A DNA stretch of 13,750 bases from Pedobacter sp. UBA1951. Lineage in GTDB: Bacteria; Bacteroidota; Bacteroidia; Sphingobacteriales; Sphingobacteriaceae. The stretch covers positions 6,082 through 19,831 of the forward strand of contig DDEP01000127.1 of NCBI GenBank assembly GCA_002336465.1, in the 5' to 3' direction. Numbering within the stretch: the stretch's first letter is position 1; each line of letters starts with the position of its first letter. Positions 1-7,948 of this stretch are shown here, piece after piece. Made by a program: the position numbers and the translations under genes. Under the pieces are notes generated by a model. It saw only the letters and a program-made list of their open reading frames with translations. It was not told the DNA's origin and made no database searches.

Positions 1-373
1 TCAAATACTGAATCATATCAAAAAAGAGTTTCCTGATATCGCTAAAATCCAGGATTCCAAATATTCTACCTCCTACAATTACCACATTCCTGGATTTACG
101 GGAAACATCGGAATTGTTGCCGCTTACACGCGCTCGTTTTGCGGAACCTGCAATCGACTGAGGATTACTCCCGACGGAACGCTAAGAACATGCTTATACG
201 AAGCAACCGGAATCAACTTGAAAGATGCGCTCAGGGCCAGAAAATCGGACGAAGAACTGAAGGGAATTATTTTAAACGCCGTTCAGAAGAGGCCAAAAGA
301 TGGCTGGGAAGCAGAAAAATCAAATCACAATACAAATTTCATTCACGAATCAATGGCAACTATTGGGGGATAA
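1..373 (+). CDS. moaA: GTP 3',8-cyclase MoaA, C-terminal part (5' end outside window)
   Basis: MoaA is the radical-SAM enzyme that, with MoaC, turns GTP into cyclic pyranopterin monophosphate, the first step of Moco synthesis. Only the last 123 residues are here, read in the frame starting at base 2. The C-terminal [4Fe-4S] site is visible as FCGTCNRLR followed by DGTLRTCLY, giving the C-x2-C-x13-C spacing that binds GTP in this family. The protein ends in ATIGG, the Gly-Gly tail needed for catalysis in MoaA. The N-terminal radical-SAM CxxxCxxC motif must lie upstream of the window. The TAA stop shares its last A with the ATG of moeA, so the two are probably translationally coupled. Identification is secure; the operon start and promoter cannot be seen. 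Confidence 0.96.
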   Translation, partial: QILNHIKKEFPDIAKIQDSKYSTSYNYHIPGFTGNIGIVAAYTRSFCGTCNRLRITPDGTLRTCLYEATGINLKDALRARKSDEELKGIILNAVQKRPKDGWEAEKSNHNTNFIHESMATIGG

Positions 374-1584
374 TGGGAATGGTTACTGTAGAAGAAGCAG
401 AAAAAATCATCTTGTCGCAATACAAGGACTTTGGAACAGAGGAGCTTTTTTATGAAAATGCTTTAGACAGAATTTTGGCCGAAAATCTTATCGCCGACCG
501 CGACCTACCCCCTTTTGATCGACCAACCGTTGACGGAATTGCATTGCGTTTTGCAGCAATAGAAAAAGGGATTTGTAATTTTAAGATTAAAGCAACTCAA
601 GCGGCTGGAGAAAAGCCCGTAACTATAGATACGGATCTGGAATGTGTGGAAATTATGACGGGGGCAGCTCTAGATTCAGCTATTGATACCGTGGTACGCT
701 ATGAGGACCTGAAAATAGCAAACGGAAATGCCTGTATATCCATCGACCTTCATACCATCAAAAAAGGCCAGAACATACACCGAAAAGGAAAAGATAAAAA
801 ACAGGGCGAAATCCTAATAAATTCTGGACAAAAAATTACGCCTGCTGTATTGGGCATTGCAGCCTCAGTGGGCAAAACCAAATTATTGGTGAGGAGAAAC
901 CCTAAAATCGTTGTCATTTCTACTGGCGACGAAATGATAAGCCCAGAAGCCATACCAAATGATTTCCAATTGCGCCGTTCAAACGGGATTACAACCAAAG
1001 CATTACTGAAGAGATTTAACATCGATTCCGACTTGCTCCATCTGAACGACAACTTCGATGAAATAAAAAAAGAGCTAGAGCAGTGCATAACCCAATACGA
1101 TGTGCTACTGATCAGTGGTGGTGTTTCGATGGGCAAATTCGATTTCGTGCCTCAGGCTTTAGCCGAACTTGCTACCGAAAAGCTGTTCCATAAAATTCAG
1201 CAACGCCCTGGAAAGCCATTTTGGTTTGGCAAAACCCTGAGTGATAAATTGGTTTTTGCCTTTCCGGGAAATCCAGTTTCCGTATTCATGTGCCTGCATC
1301 GGTATTTTATTCCCTGGCTTGAAAAATCATTGGGCATGCCACTGTCGAACCCCGTTTACGCGACTTTACAAAACGATATTTCCTTTGCCCCTGCTTTGCA
1401 ATACTTTGCACAGGTTAAACTTAACATCAATCCAGCTGCACAATTGACCGCCGAAACTATCGAAACCAATGGTTCGGGCGATTTTTCGCATCTTGCAAGT
1501 GCCAATGCTTTTATAGAGCTCCCTTTAGCAAAAACCGAGTTTAAAAAAGGCGAAATCTACAAGGTTTGGCGATATGATCTTTAA
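373..1584 (+). CDS. moeA: Molybdopterin molybdenumtransferase MoeA
   Basis: MoeA inserts molybdate into adenylylated molybdopterin to give Mo-molybdopterin, in the cytoplasm. From ATG 373 the protein has 403 residues, normal for MoeA (about 400). Visible motifs are PPFDRPTVDG at 47-55 with the conserved Asp54, VISTGDEM at 181-188 and LLISGGVSMGKFDFV at 245-259 in the MPT-binding domain, QQRPGKPFWFG at 276-286, and FAFPGNPVSVF at 295-305. The frame is open upstream to 139, but that stretch lies inside moaA and reads as non-MoaA nonsense, so ATG 373 (overlapping the moaA stop as TAATG) is preferred. ATG 379, giving MVTVEEAEK, is equally plausible. GGGGGA just upstream could help ribosome binding. 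A separate MogA/MoaB partner is not seen here. Confidence 0.95.
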   Translation: MGMVTVEEAEKIILSQYKDFGTEELFYENALDRILAENLIADRDLPPFDRPTVDGIALRFAAIEKGICNFKIKATQAAGEKPVTIDTDLECVEIMTGAALDSAIDTVVRYEDLKIANGNACISIDLHTIKKGQNIHRKGKDKKQGEILINSGQKITPAVLGIAASVGKTKLLVRRNPKIVVISTGDEMISPEAIPNDFQLRRSNGITTKALLKRFNIDSDLLHLNDNFDEIKKELEQCITQYDVLLISGGVSMGKFDFVPQALAELATEKLFHKIQQRPGKPFWFGKTLSDKLVFAFPGNPVSVFMCLHRYFIPWLEKSLGMPLSNPVYATLQNDISFAPALQYFAQVKLNINPAAQLTAETIETNGSGDFSHLASANAFIELPLAKTEFKKGEIYKVWRYDL

Positions 1585-1593
1585 TTTGCCCTT

Positions 1594-2067
1594 ATGACAG
1601 ATTTCTCACACCTTAATCAAAAATCGCAGCCAACTATCGTTAATATTGGCGACAAGAAAATCACGCGCAGAAAAGCGGTTGCCAAGGCGGTTATCGAACT
1701 TCCAGAAACAGTGTTTACAGCCTTGCAAAAAGATGGTTTCGAAACCAAAAAGGGTTCTGTTTTTCAAACGGCAATCATAGCGGGTATCATGGGTGCCAAG
1801 AAAACCGGCGAACTTATTCCGCTTTGCCACCCCATTGGCTTGGAAAACTGCGAAATAGCCATCGAAATCAACGCAAAAAACGAACTCGAAATCTATTGCA
1901 CTACCGAGGTAGAAGCTAAAACCGGCATAGAAATGGAGGCTATGACAGGGGTGTCGGTAGCGGCATTGACCATTTACGATATGTGCAAAGCGCTAAGCCA
2001 CAATATGGTGATCAAAGAGATTAAATTAATGGAAAAAACAGGCGGAAAAAGTGATTTTAAAAGATAA
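1594..2067 (+). CDS. moaC: Cyclic pyranopterin monophosphate synthase MoaC
   Basis: MoaC converts the 3',8-cyclo-GTP product of MoaA to cPMP. At 157 residues it is the usual length. Signature stretches are LCHPIGLENCEI (78-89), EAKTGIEMEAMTGVSVAAL (107-125), TIYDMCKAL (126-134) and KTGGKSDF (148-155). His79, Asp129 and Lys132 match the active-site His, Asp and Lys of the E. coli enzyme. It starts 9 nt after moeA stops, and its last 17 nt overlap the start of mobA, so it belongs to the same transcript as moaA and moeA. Nothing appears damaged. Confidence 0.97.
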   Translation: MTDFSHLNQKSQPTIVNIGDKKITRRKAVAKAVIELPETVFTALQKDGFETKKGSVFQTAIIAGIMGAKKTGELIPLCHPIGLENCEIAIEINAKNELEIYCTTEVEAKTGIEMEAMTGVSVAALTIYDMCKALSHNMVIKEIKLMEKTGGKSDFKR

Positions 2068-2653
2068 CAAACCGAAAATCAACGGGTTGGTGCTCGCAGG
2101 CGGAAAAAGCGTACGAATGGGAAAGCCAAAAGGCCAAATGAAATGGCATGGGAAGGAACAGCATTATTTTGCAGCAGATCTATTGAAGGTTTTTTGCGAA
2201 GAAGTATTTATCTCCTGTCGTCCAGACCAATTGAACGAAATTAGCCACGATTATGTGCCACTTACAGATACCTTTTTGAACATGGGGCCAATGGGAGGCA
2301 TTTTATCGGCACTCCGTTCTGCCCGCGATAAGGCTTGGCTCGTTGTTGCCTGCGACCTACCCCTGCTCAATCAAAAAACGCTGCAATTTTTAATGGAAAA
2401 CCGGGACGTCAATAAAGCCGCCACTACTTTTGAAAGCCCTTTTGATGGGAAACCCGAGCCATTGATTACCATTTGGGAACCCCAAAGCTATACTGTCCTA
2501 TTAAATTCTTTGGCACAAGACATTACCTGCCCGAGAAAGGTGTTATTGAACAGCGACATTAAAATCATGAAACCTTTGGATAGCCAATCGCTCATGAACG
2601 TCAATACTCCAGAGGATGAAGAAATTGCAAACTTGATTTTAAATAAACGATAA
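2051..2653 (+). CDS. mobA: Molybdenum cofactor guanylyltransferase MobA
   Basis: MobA transfers GMP from GTP to Mo-molybdopterin, giving the MGD form used by DMSO-reductase-family enzymes such as the YdeP-type protein encoded at 5176-7575. The 200-residue protein shows the nucleotidyltransferase signature LAGGKSVRMGKPKG at 15-28, GPMGGI at 79-84, the metal-binding CDLPLL at 101-106 and the C-terminal NVNTPEDE at 183-190. The start codon is GTG at 2051, inside moaC and in another frame. No ATG lies before the nucleotide-binding loop (the next one encodes Met23 inside the motif), so this start, or one very close to it, is forced. The 17-nt overlap with moaC suggests coupled translation. A general NTP-transferase role is less likely given the neighbours. 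Confidence 0.92.
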   Translation: MILKDNKPKINGLVLAGGKSVRMGKPKGQMKWHGKEQHYFAADLLKVFCEEVFISCRPDQLNEISHDYVPLTDTFLNMGPMGGILSALRSARDKAWLVVACDLPLLNQKTLQFLMENRDVNKAATTFESPFDGKPEPLITIWEPQSYTVLLNSLAQDITCPRKVLLNSDIKIMKPLDSQSLMNVNTPEDEEIANLILNKR

Positions 2654-2674
2654 GCCATTACTAGAAACAAAGCC

Positions 2675-3721
2675 ATGCCTGAAAATTTCGAACGGTATTC
2701 TTGCCAAATGACCTTGCCCAATTTCGGAGAGGAAGCGCAAAAACGCTTGCAAAAGGCAAAAGTCTTGGTTGTTGGCGCAGGCGGCTTAGGCTGTCCCGCT
2801 CTGCAATATCTGGTAGCTACGGGTATTGGCACAATAGGCATTGCTGATGATGATATTGTTTCATCGAGCAACCTGCATCGTCAGGTTCTATACATGCCTC
2901 ATGATATTGGCCAGTTTAAGGCCGATGTGGCCACAAAAAGACTGCAACAACAAAACCCTTCCATCAATATCATTCCGTTCAAAGCCCGTGTAACCGCCGA
3001 AAATGTAATGGGTCTGGTTTCCAACTTCGACTTGGTTATTGAAGGAACCGACAACTTTGAAACGAAATGCCTGTTAAACGATGCTTGTGTATTGAGCGGA
3101 AAACCCTTGGTTTATGGAGCCATTTACCAATACGAAGGTCAGGTAAGCATTTGGAATGTATTGCAACAAGACTGCAGCTATTCGCCCAATTACCGTGATG
3201 TTTTTCCTAATGTGACAGATGCTCAGGTGCCCAACTGCAGAGAAGGCGGCGTAATTCCAACTTTGGCAGGAATTGTAGGTTGCATGCAAGCCAACGAAGC
3301 CATCAAATACCTGACCCAATCTGAAGAGCTTTTGACGGGCAAGCTATGGATGATAAATGTTCAAAGCGGCAACACCCAAATTATTAGGCTTAAAAAAAAC
3401 GCTGCTCAAATTACAGGTTTGCCGCAAACCGTTCAGGTCATTTCGTTTGAACAATTTATCCAAAACCAAGCGGATTTTGAGCTGATAGACGTACGTAGCC
3501 ACAAAGAGCATCAACAATTCAATATTGGCGGCACGAATTTTCCTTTGGAGGAACTGGAGCTCCATCTTCATGCCATTGCCTCTATCTTACGACCAATAGT
3601 GGTGTACTGTGCATATGGCAAACGGAGTATATCGGCACTTAAAAAAATCAAACAGGCTTATCCCGAAAAAGAGGTTTTTTCCTTAAGAGATGGGTTGCCA
3701 AAACAGATGTTAAACTGCTAA
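2675..3721 (+). CDS. moeB: MoeB/ThiF-type adenylyltransferase with C-terminal rhodanese domain
   Basis: MoeB adenylates the C-terminal Gly-Gly of MoaD so that it can be loaded with sulfur for molybdopterin synthesis. Residues 1-240 form the E1-like domain: VVGAGGLGCPA (32-42) binds ATP, SSNLHRQ (64-70) carries the adenylation Arg, and VPNCREGGV (185-193) holds the likely catalytic Cys188. Residues 255-345 form a rhodanese domain (LIDVRSHKEHQQF, then VYCAYGKRS with active Cys312), which can carry the persulfide, as in eukaryotic MOCS3. The paired CxxC motifs that bind zinc in E. coli MoeB are absent: the first region reads CSYSPNYRDVF and no second pair is found. It begins 21 nt after mobA and ends overlapping the convergent bestrophin gene by 4 nt. 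The partner MoaD is encoded in the opposing operon. ThiS could be a further partner. Confidence 0.92.
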   Translation: MPENFERYSCQMTLPNFGEEAQKRLQKAKVLVVGAGGLGCPALQYLVATGIGTIGIADDDIVSSSNLHRQVLYMPHDIGQFKADVATKRLQQQNPSINIIPFKARVTAENVMGLVSNFDLVIEGTDNFETKCLLNDACVLSGKPLVYGAIYQYEGQVSIWNVLQQDCSYSPNYRDVFPNVTDAQVPNCREGGVIPTLAGIVGCMQANEAIKYLTQSEELLTGKLWMINVQSGNTQIIRLKKNAAQITGLPQTVQVISFEQFIQNQADFELIDVRSHKEHQQFNIGGTNFPLEELELHLHAIASILRPIVVYCAYGKRSISALKKIKQAYPEKEVFSLRDGLPKQMLNC

Positions 3722-4635
3722 TCGATAATATTCTGCTCCATCTTTTGGGAAATGGCTACATGTTCTCCCACCATCTCATGTATGGTTTCATCAATCATTT
3801 CGCACATGCTGTTAAGCGCTAAATCGTTGGCCTCGGTACCAAACGGTTCTTCAATTTCATCGGCTATTGCTTCAAATGCCACAAAAGTATAGGCAATAAA
3901 TACCACAATAAGAGGCGTAAACCATCCCAGTGAATCTACAAGGCCAAAAGGCAGCAGAAAACAATAAATATATACCGTACGATGCAACAAAACCCGATAA
4001 CTATAAGGTATTGGCGTAGAAACTATCCTTTCGCAGCCACCTACAATATCGGCAAGCTTATCTAAATTCTCATCGAAACGTGCCTGTTGTATAGAATCAA
4101 TACAGCCCTCGTTTTTTGCCTGCTGCACCCATTCTGCCATTAAGCTCATAATCAGCGCTGGCTTATATTTTGCGGTTGCAACTATACTCAGTTGCTGCTC
4201 TTGAAGCCTGGGCTTTAAATCATGATAAGCATCTGTTTCTCTGAGCTGATGTTTCAGCGCATAGCCAAAAGCACTCTGTAGCTGAACGAAATCGACAACC
4301 GACATCCTGCAATTGTTCGCTGCTTTCAATGTCAATGCCTGCCGGGTTAACGATCTTGCCGTATTGAGCAATGCACCCCATAGCTTACGTCCTTCCCAAA
4401 ATCGTTCGTAGCTTGCGTTATTACGAAAACCCAAAAACAGGGCTAGTACAAAGCCAAATAGCGTTAGCGGTGCGGTATTAAGCGGTATTTTAAATGTAAA
4501 AACTATGCCATGAAAATACGTAACGACAAGGGAAAGTACGAAAAGCAATCCCAAACGGGGCAAAAGTGCTGGCAAAACAGAGCCATGCCACACGAAAAGC
4601 ATCCTAAACCAATGCTCTTTTTTTCTGATGATCAT
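3718..4635 (-). CDS. Bestrophin-family anion channel protein
   Basis: Bestrophins are pentameric membrane ion channels; eukaryotic ones pass chloride and bicarbonate, and some bacterial ones pass cations. The 305-residue protein is family-typical in length. Hydrophobic segments are near 24-47, 53-70 and 220-258. Diagnostic motifs are GFRNNASYERFWEGRKLWG (69-87) and DEIEEPFGTEANDLAL (259-274), the latter being the acidic cluster after the last helix. The ATG at 4635 lies 26 nt after the preceding gene on this strand, so it is probably the last gene of the operon that begins at 10302. Its stop overlaps the moeB stop from the other strand. Family assignment is firm; the transported ion and the link to molybdoenzymes are unknown. 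Confidence 0.9.
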   Translation of the reverse strand: MIIRKKEHWFRMLFVWHGSVLPALLPRLGLLFVLSLVVTYFHGIVFTFKIPLNTAPLTLFGFVLALFLGFRNNASYERFWEGRKLWGALLNTARSLTRQALTLKAANNCRMSVVDFVQLQSAFGYALKHQLRETDAYHDLKPRLQEQQLSIVATAKYKPALIMSLMAEWVQQAKNEGCIDSIQQARFDENLDKLADIVGGCERIVSTPIPYSYRVLLHRTVYIYCFLLPFGLVDSLGWFTPLIVVFIAYTFVAFEAIADEIEEPFGTEANDLALNSMCEMIDETIHEMVGEHVAISQKMEQNIID

Positions 4636-4661
4636 GATTGATTTCTAAAATTATTGTGCAC

Positions 4662-5174
4662 TTATTTTTTGATTGAACCAATGATAAGCGACGTAACCTG
4701 ATAGCTGCTGCGCGCAGTTTTTTTCTCTCCTTCTGCCACGATCCGCAACGGGCCTTTTTCTTTCAGCAAGGGCTTTCCATCAATGAGATCGGCAATAATT
4801 ACATTTTTGTCCTGTACGGAAGAATCTAATTCGGCCAAGGCAAATAAAACCTGGTAGCCGTCTGCACATTTTACAAGTACATATTTCGAAAGATTTTCTG
4901 AACCATGAAGTGCTTTGCCCGAAGGCACTCCTGCCCTAGCTAAAATTGCAGCTAACGGAACCCCATTAAAGGTATGCGAATTGCCTGCCTTATCTTTCAT
5001 TATGGCATCCTTTCTTTCCATCTTTGCAAGATCTGACAAACTCAGGGCCAAAGGTTGCTCTACTTCGCCATCAACTTTCAGCTTAAAGCCAGATTGTGCC
5101 CAAGCAATTGACGAGAACAACAAAAAGATGCTTAAACATCCTATTTTTCTTAAGTTATAAATGTGGTTTATCAT
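4662..5174 (-). CDS. Exported SUOX-fold (oxidoreductase molybdopterin-binding domain) protein, apparently without Mo ligand
   Basis: This 170-residue protein has a signal peptide (KIGCLSIFLLFSSIAWAQS, cleavage probably after about residue 26), so it likely acts in the periplasm. The mature part resembles a stand-alone sulfite-oxidase-type molybdopterin domain: FNGVPLAAILARAGV (69-83), then KCADGYQVLFALAELD (102-117), VIIADLIDGKPL (125-136) and GPLRIVAEGEKKTAR (141-155). Sulfite oxidases carry the Mo-ligating Cys in a C-A-G-N stretch before the GVPL motif; here residues 62-65 read K-A-G-N. Cys103 lies elsewhere. Cofactor binding is therefore doubtful. It starts one base after the YdeP-type gene stops (TAAGATG), which suggests coupled expression. 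Function unknown. Confidence 0.8.
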   Translation of the reverse strand: MINHIYNLRKIGCLSIFLLFSSIAWAQSGFKLKVDGEVEQPLALSLSDLAKMERKDAIMKDKAGNSHTFNGVPLAAILARAGVPSGKALHGSENLSKYVLVKCADGYQVLFALAELDSSVQDKNVIIADLIDGKPLLKEKGPLRIVAEGEKKTARSSYQVTSLIIGSIKK

Positions 5175-5175
5175 C

Positions 5176-7575
5176 TTATGGTTTTTGAACTGCCCCCTGG
5201 AATAACATCTCGTCTATCTTTTGATAAACTGCCGAATCGTGTTTCTTGATCTTAATCTTCACATATTTCGAAGCTGGCATATTGCTCTCTTTCGCTACAT
5301 TATTCACCGATACCAGTACATTTGTTTCAGGAAAATAGGTTACTGTGTTTTTTTCGGGTATTTGATAGGCTACAATAACAAACAACGGAGCTACACGCTC
5401 AATACCATCGTCGTAATTGTAAAGATCTACTTTGTCGCCAGCCTTAAAGCCAGCTTTATCAATATCAATCTGGTTCATAAAAACGACCCGTCGCTCGTTT
5501 TTTATTCCACGGTATCGATCGTCTAACCCATAAATGGTGGTATTAAACTGATCATGTGTTCTGGTGGTGGCCATCATGTACTCATCTTCCTCCAAATGGT
5601 TTTGGGGCACCTCCGTTAGGGTAAATGGCGCCTTGCCTTCATATTGCTTGGCAAATAACTGTTCGTCGCGGGCCGCATTGGGAAGATAAAAGCCCTCTTT
5701 TTGGCGAACCCGTATATTATAATTCTCAAAGCCCGGGATGCATTGTTCTATATCATCGCGAACGGCATCATAACTATCGTGGTAACGTTTCCAATTGATT
5801 ACAGACCGCTCGCCAAGGGTAGCCATTGCCATTCTGCAAACAATCTGAGTTTCGTTGATCAGATTTTTGGAAACGGCATCGAGAACGCCTTTCGACGACT
5901 GTACCACACCCATCGAATTTTCAGTACTGATAATCTGTACTTCTCCATTTACGATATCTTTGTCGCTACGGCCATAGGTTGGCAAAATAAGCGCTTCTTT
6001 TCCATGGATGAGATGTCCCCTGTTCAATTTAGTGGAAACACAGACCAATAGGTTAAGTTTTCGCAACGCGTTTGCCGTATAAGTGGTGTCTGGTGTAGCG
6101 GAGAGAAAATTTCCACCCATGCAGAACATAAACTTTATCTTTCCTTCATGCATAGCCTTGATGGTTCTCACCACATCGTAACCATGCTCACGGGGAGGGT
6201 TAAACCCGTAAAAGTGCTGTAACCTGTCCAGTTGTTCGTCGGTAGGTTTTTCATCAATCATCATGGTTCTGTTGCCTTGTACGTTGCTGTGACCACGAAC
6301 AGGGCAAACACCGCCGCCTTTTATGCCAATACTGCCTTTCAGCAACAGGATATTGAGGATTTCGCGGATCATATCAACACCATTCGGTTGTTGCGTAAGT
6401 CCCATTCCCCAACAAAAGATAATCCTGTTTTGAAATGCCATCATTTCGGCAGCCTTACGAATCGCTTCCGTTGGTATGCCACAAAGGCTACTCAGCTCTT
6501 CGAGGCTGAATCGCTGTTCTTCGAACTGTTTTACAAAGGCCTCATATCCGGTGGTTTTATTATCGATAAACTCTTTGTGCAGTACTTTCCCCGGATTCTT
6601 TTGTTCCAATTCCAGCAAAATCATTTCAATGGCTTTTAAAAGTGCCATATCGCCATTGATTTTTACCGGTAGGTACAGATCTGCCAACTGCTCCCCTCCC
6701 ATTAAAACCCCCTTAAAAGATTGGGGATTATGGAAGCCCATCAGCCCTGCTTCGGGCAAGGGATTGATGGCAATAATCTTGGCACCATTTACTTTGCCCT
6801 TGGCCAATGCGCTCATCATCCGAGGTGCATTGGTTCCCGGATTCTGTCCGATGATGACAATCACATCCGTATCATAAAAATCTTCGAGCTTCACCGTACC
6901 TTTTCCGATGCCTATAGTTGGCCGAAGTGCAGACCCTGAAGTTTCATGGCACATATTGGAGCAGTCGGGCATATTATTTGTACCAAATTCCTTAGCAAAT
7001 AACTGGTAAACAAAAGAGGCCTCGTTGCTGGTTCTTCCCGAAGTATAGAATGCTGCCTGATGCGGGGTTTCCAATGCATTGAGGTGTGTTGCAATTTTAT
7101 CGAAAGCATCATGCCAGCTAATGGGCTGGTAATGTGTGCCACCTTTTGGCAGGTACATGGGATCTGTTAGGCGGCCCATCTTTCCGATTTCGTAATCAGT
7201 AAGCTTTGCCAGATCATAAACAGAGTTTGTCCTGAAGAATTCGGGAGTTACCCTTTTGGTTGTAGCTTCTTCGGCCAGAGCCTTGGCCCCGTTTTCGCAA
7301 TATTCGCCTATTGGCGACCGCTCATCGTCTGGATCGGGCCAAGCACAGCTCGGGCAGTCGAACCCGCCTTTCTGGTTCATTTTCAAAAGTGCTTTATTGC
7401 CTCTGAAGAATGTTTTTTCTTCAACCAAGTCGGTCATGGCGGCTATTACGGCCGGAATGCCCGCTGCCCATTTTTCTACAGGAGTCAGCTTCAAATCGAG
7501 CAACTTAAAAGGATTTTCGGCATTGGGTTCCCTGCTGATTTCCCTTTCTATTTCTTTTTTATCATGTGCGTCCAT
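5176..7575 (-). CDS. FdhF/YdeP-family bis-MGD molybdopterin oxidoreductase
   Basis: A cytoplasmic-type DMSO-reductase-superfamily enzyme of 799 residues (E. coli YdeP is about 760). No signal peptide or Tat motif is visible. The N-terminal metal motif is GFDCPSCAWPDP (71-82) plus YCENGAKA (92-99), giving Cys74, Cys77 and Cys93, with Asp81 where formate dehydrogenase H has its third cysteine. The probable Mo ligand is Cys209 in NMCHETSGSALRP, which lines up with the Sec-His of E. coli FdhF. Further family landmarks are FCWGMGLTQQPNGVDMI, GGVCPVRGHSNVQGNRTMM and ATTRTHDQFNTTIYG near the C-terminus (MGD binding). Upstream fdhD supports a sulfurated Mo centre. Relatives are annotated as formate dehydrogenase alpha-like; E. 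coli YdeP is linked to acid resistance, and the substrate is unknown. No electron-transfer subunit gene is adjacent. Confidence 0.93.
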   Translation of the reverse strand: MDAHDKKEIEREISREPNAENPFKLLDLKLTPVEKWAAGIPAVIAAMTDLVEEKTFFRGNKALLKMNQKGGFDCPSCAWPDPDDERSPIGEYCENGAKALAEEATTKRVTPEFFRTNSVYDLAKLTDYEIGKMGRLTDPMYLPKGGTHYQPISWHDAFDKIATHLNALETPHQAAFYTSGRTSNEASFVYQLFAKEFGTNNMPDCSNMCHETSGSALRPTIGIGKGTVKLEDFYDTDVIVIIGQNPGTNAPRMMSALAKGKVNGAKIIAINPLPEAGLMGFHNPQSFKGVLMGGEQLADLYLPVKINGDMALLKAIEMILLELEQKNPGKVLHKEFIDNKTTGYEAFVKQFEEQRFSLEELSSLCGIPTEAIRKAAEMMAFQNRIIFCWGMGLTQQPNGVDMIREILNILLLKGSIGIKGGGVCPVRGHSNVQGNRTMMIDEKPTDEQLDRLQHFYGFNPPREHGYDVVRTIKAMHEGKIKFMFCMGGNFLSATPDTTYTANALRKLNLLVCVSTKLNRGHLIHGKEALILPTYGRSDKDIVNGEVQIISTENSMGVVQSSKGVLDAVSKNLINETQIVCRMAMATLGERSVINWKRYHDSYDAVRDDIEQCIPGFENYNIRVRQKEGFYLPNAARDEQLFAKQYEGKAPFTLTEVPQNHLEEDEYMMATTRTHDQFNTTIYGLDDRYRGIKNERRVVFMNQIDIDKAGFKAGDKVDLYNYDDGIERVAPLFVIVAYQIPEKNTVTYFPETNVLVSVNNVAKESNMPASKYVKIKIKKHDSAVYQKIDEMLFQGAVQKP

Positions 7576-7597
7576 AGTGCTTACTTTAATAATAAGA

Positions 7598-7948
7598 TTA
7601 GCATTTAATATTGGGATGGGGATAGTTATCGCTCTGATCTTCTACTGAATTATCAAGGCATACAAAATCCTTTTCAATCAACAGCTTAACTTTACCCGAT
7701 TGCCCTTCAAAACCTACCCTGTCAGTATTGGACAATTCGTCGGCCATCGCCTTTGGCATATGCAGCACCATCTTATTTTCCACAAAAGTAGCCGACATCT
7801 CCTCCTCATCTGTTATTTCTACGGCATAAACAAACTGGTTATCCATAAACTGTGTAAGACCAGAAACAGCCCCTTGCCCTGCCAGTTGTGCCACTTCCGA
7901 CTGGGTAAGCCGAAACCTTAACGAATTATCCTTAATTCTTATCTTCAT
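7598..7948 (-). CDS. Small conserved protein coupled to fdhD (DUF7009-like)
   Basis: A 116-residue, acidic, probably soluble protein with no signal peptide, membrane segment or cysteine pair; its only cysteines are in FVCLDN and at the very C-terminus. It opens with MKIRIKDNSLRFRLTQSEV, a beginning I associate with the DUF7009 family of small Bacteroidota proteins; this comes from memory and was not searched. Its ATG overlaps the fdhD stop in an ATGA arrangement, and the YdeP-type gene starts 22 nt after it stops. That location, between the sulfurtransferase and its likely client, makes a maturation or binding role for the molybdoenzyme a reasonable guess, but nothing in the sequence shows a mechanism. 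Confidence 0.75.
   Translation of the reverse strand: MKIRIKDNSLRFRLTQSEVAQLAGQGAVSGLTQFMDNQFVYAVEITDEEEMSATFVENKMVLHMPKAMADELSNTDRVGFEGQSGKVKLLIEKDFVCLDNSVEDQSDNYPHPNIKC

Noticed and set aside
139..372. Upstream extension of the moeA frame by 78 codons
   Set aside because: It lies within moaA in another frame; the moaA reading has the conserved Cys motif and GG tail, while the extension resembles nothing.
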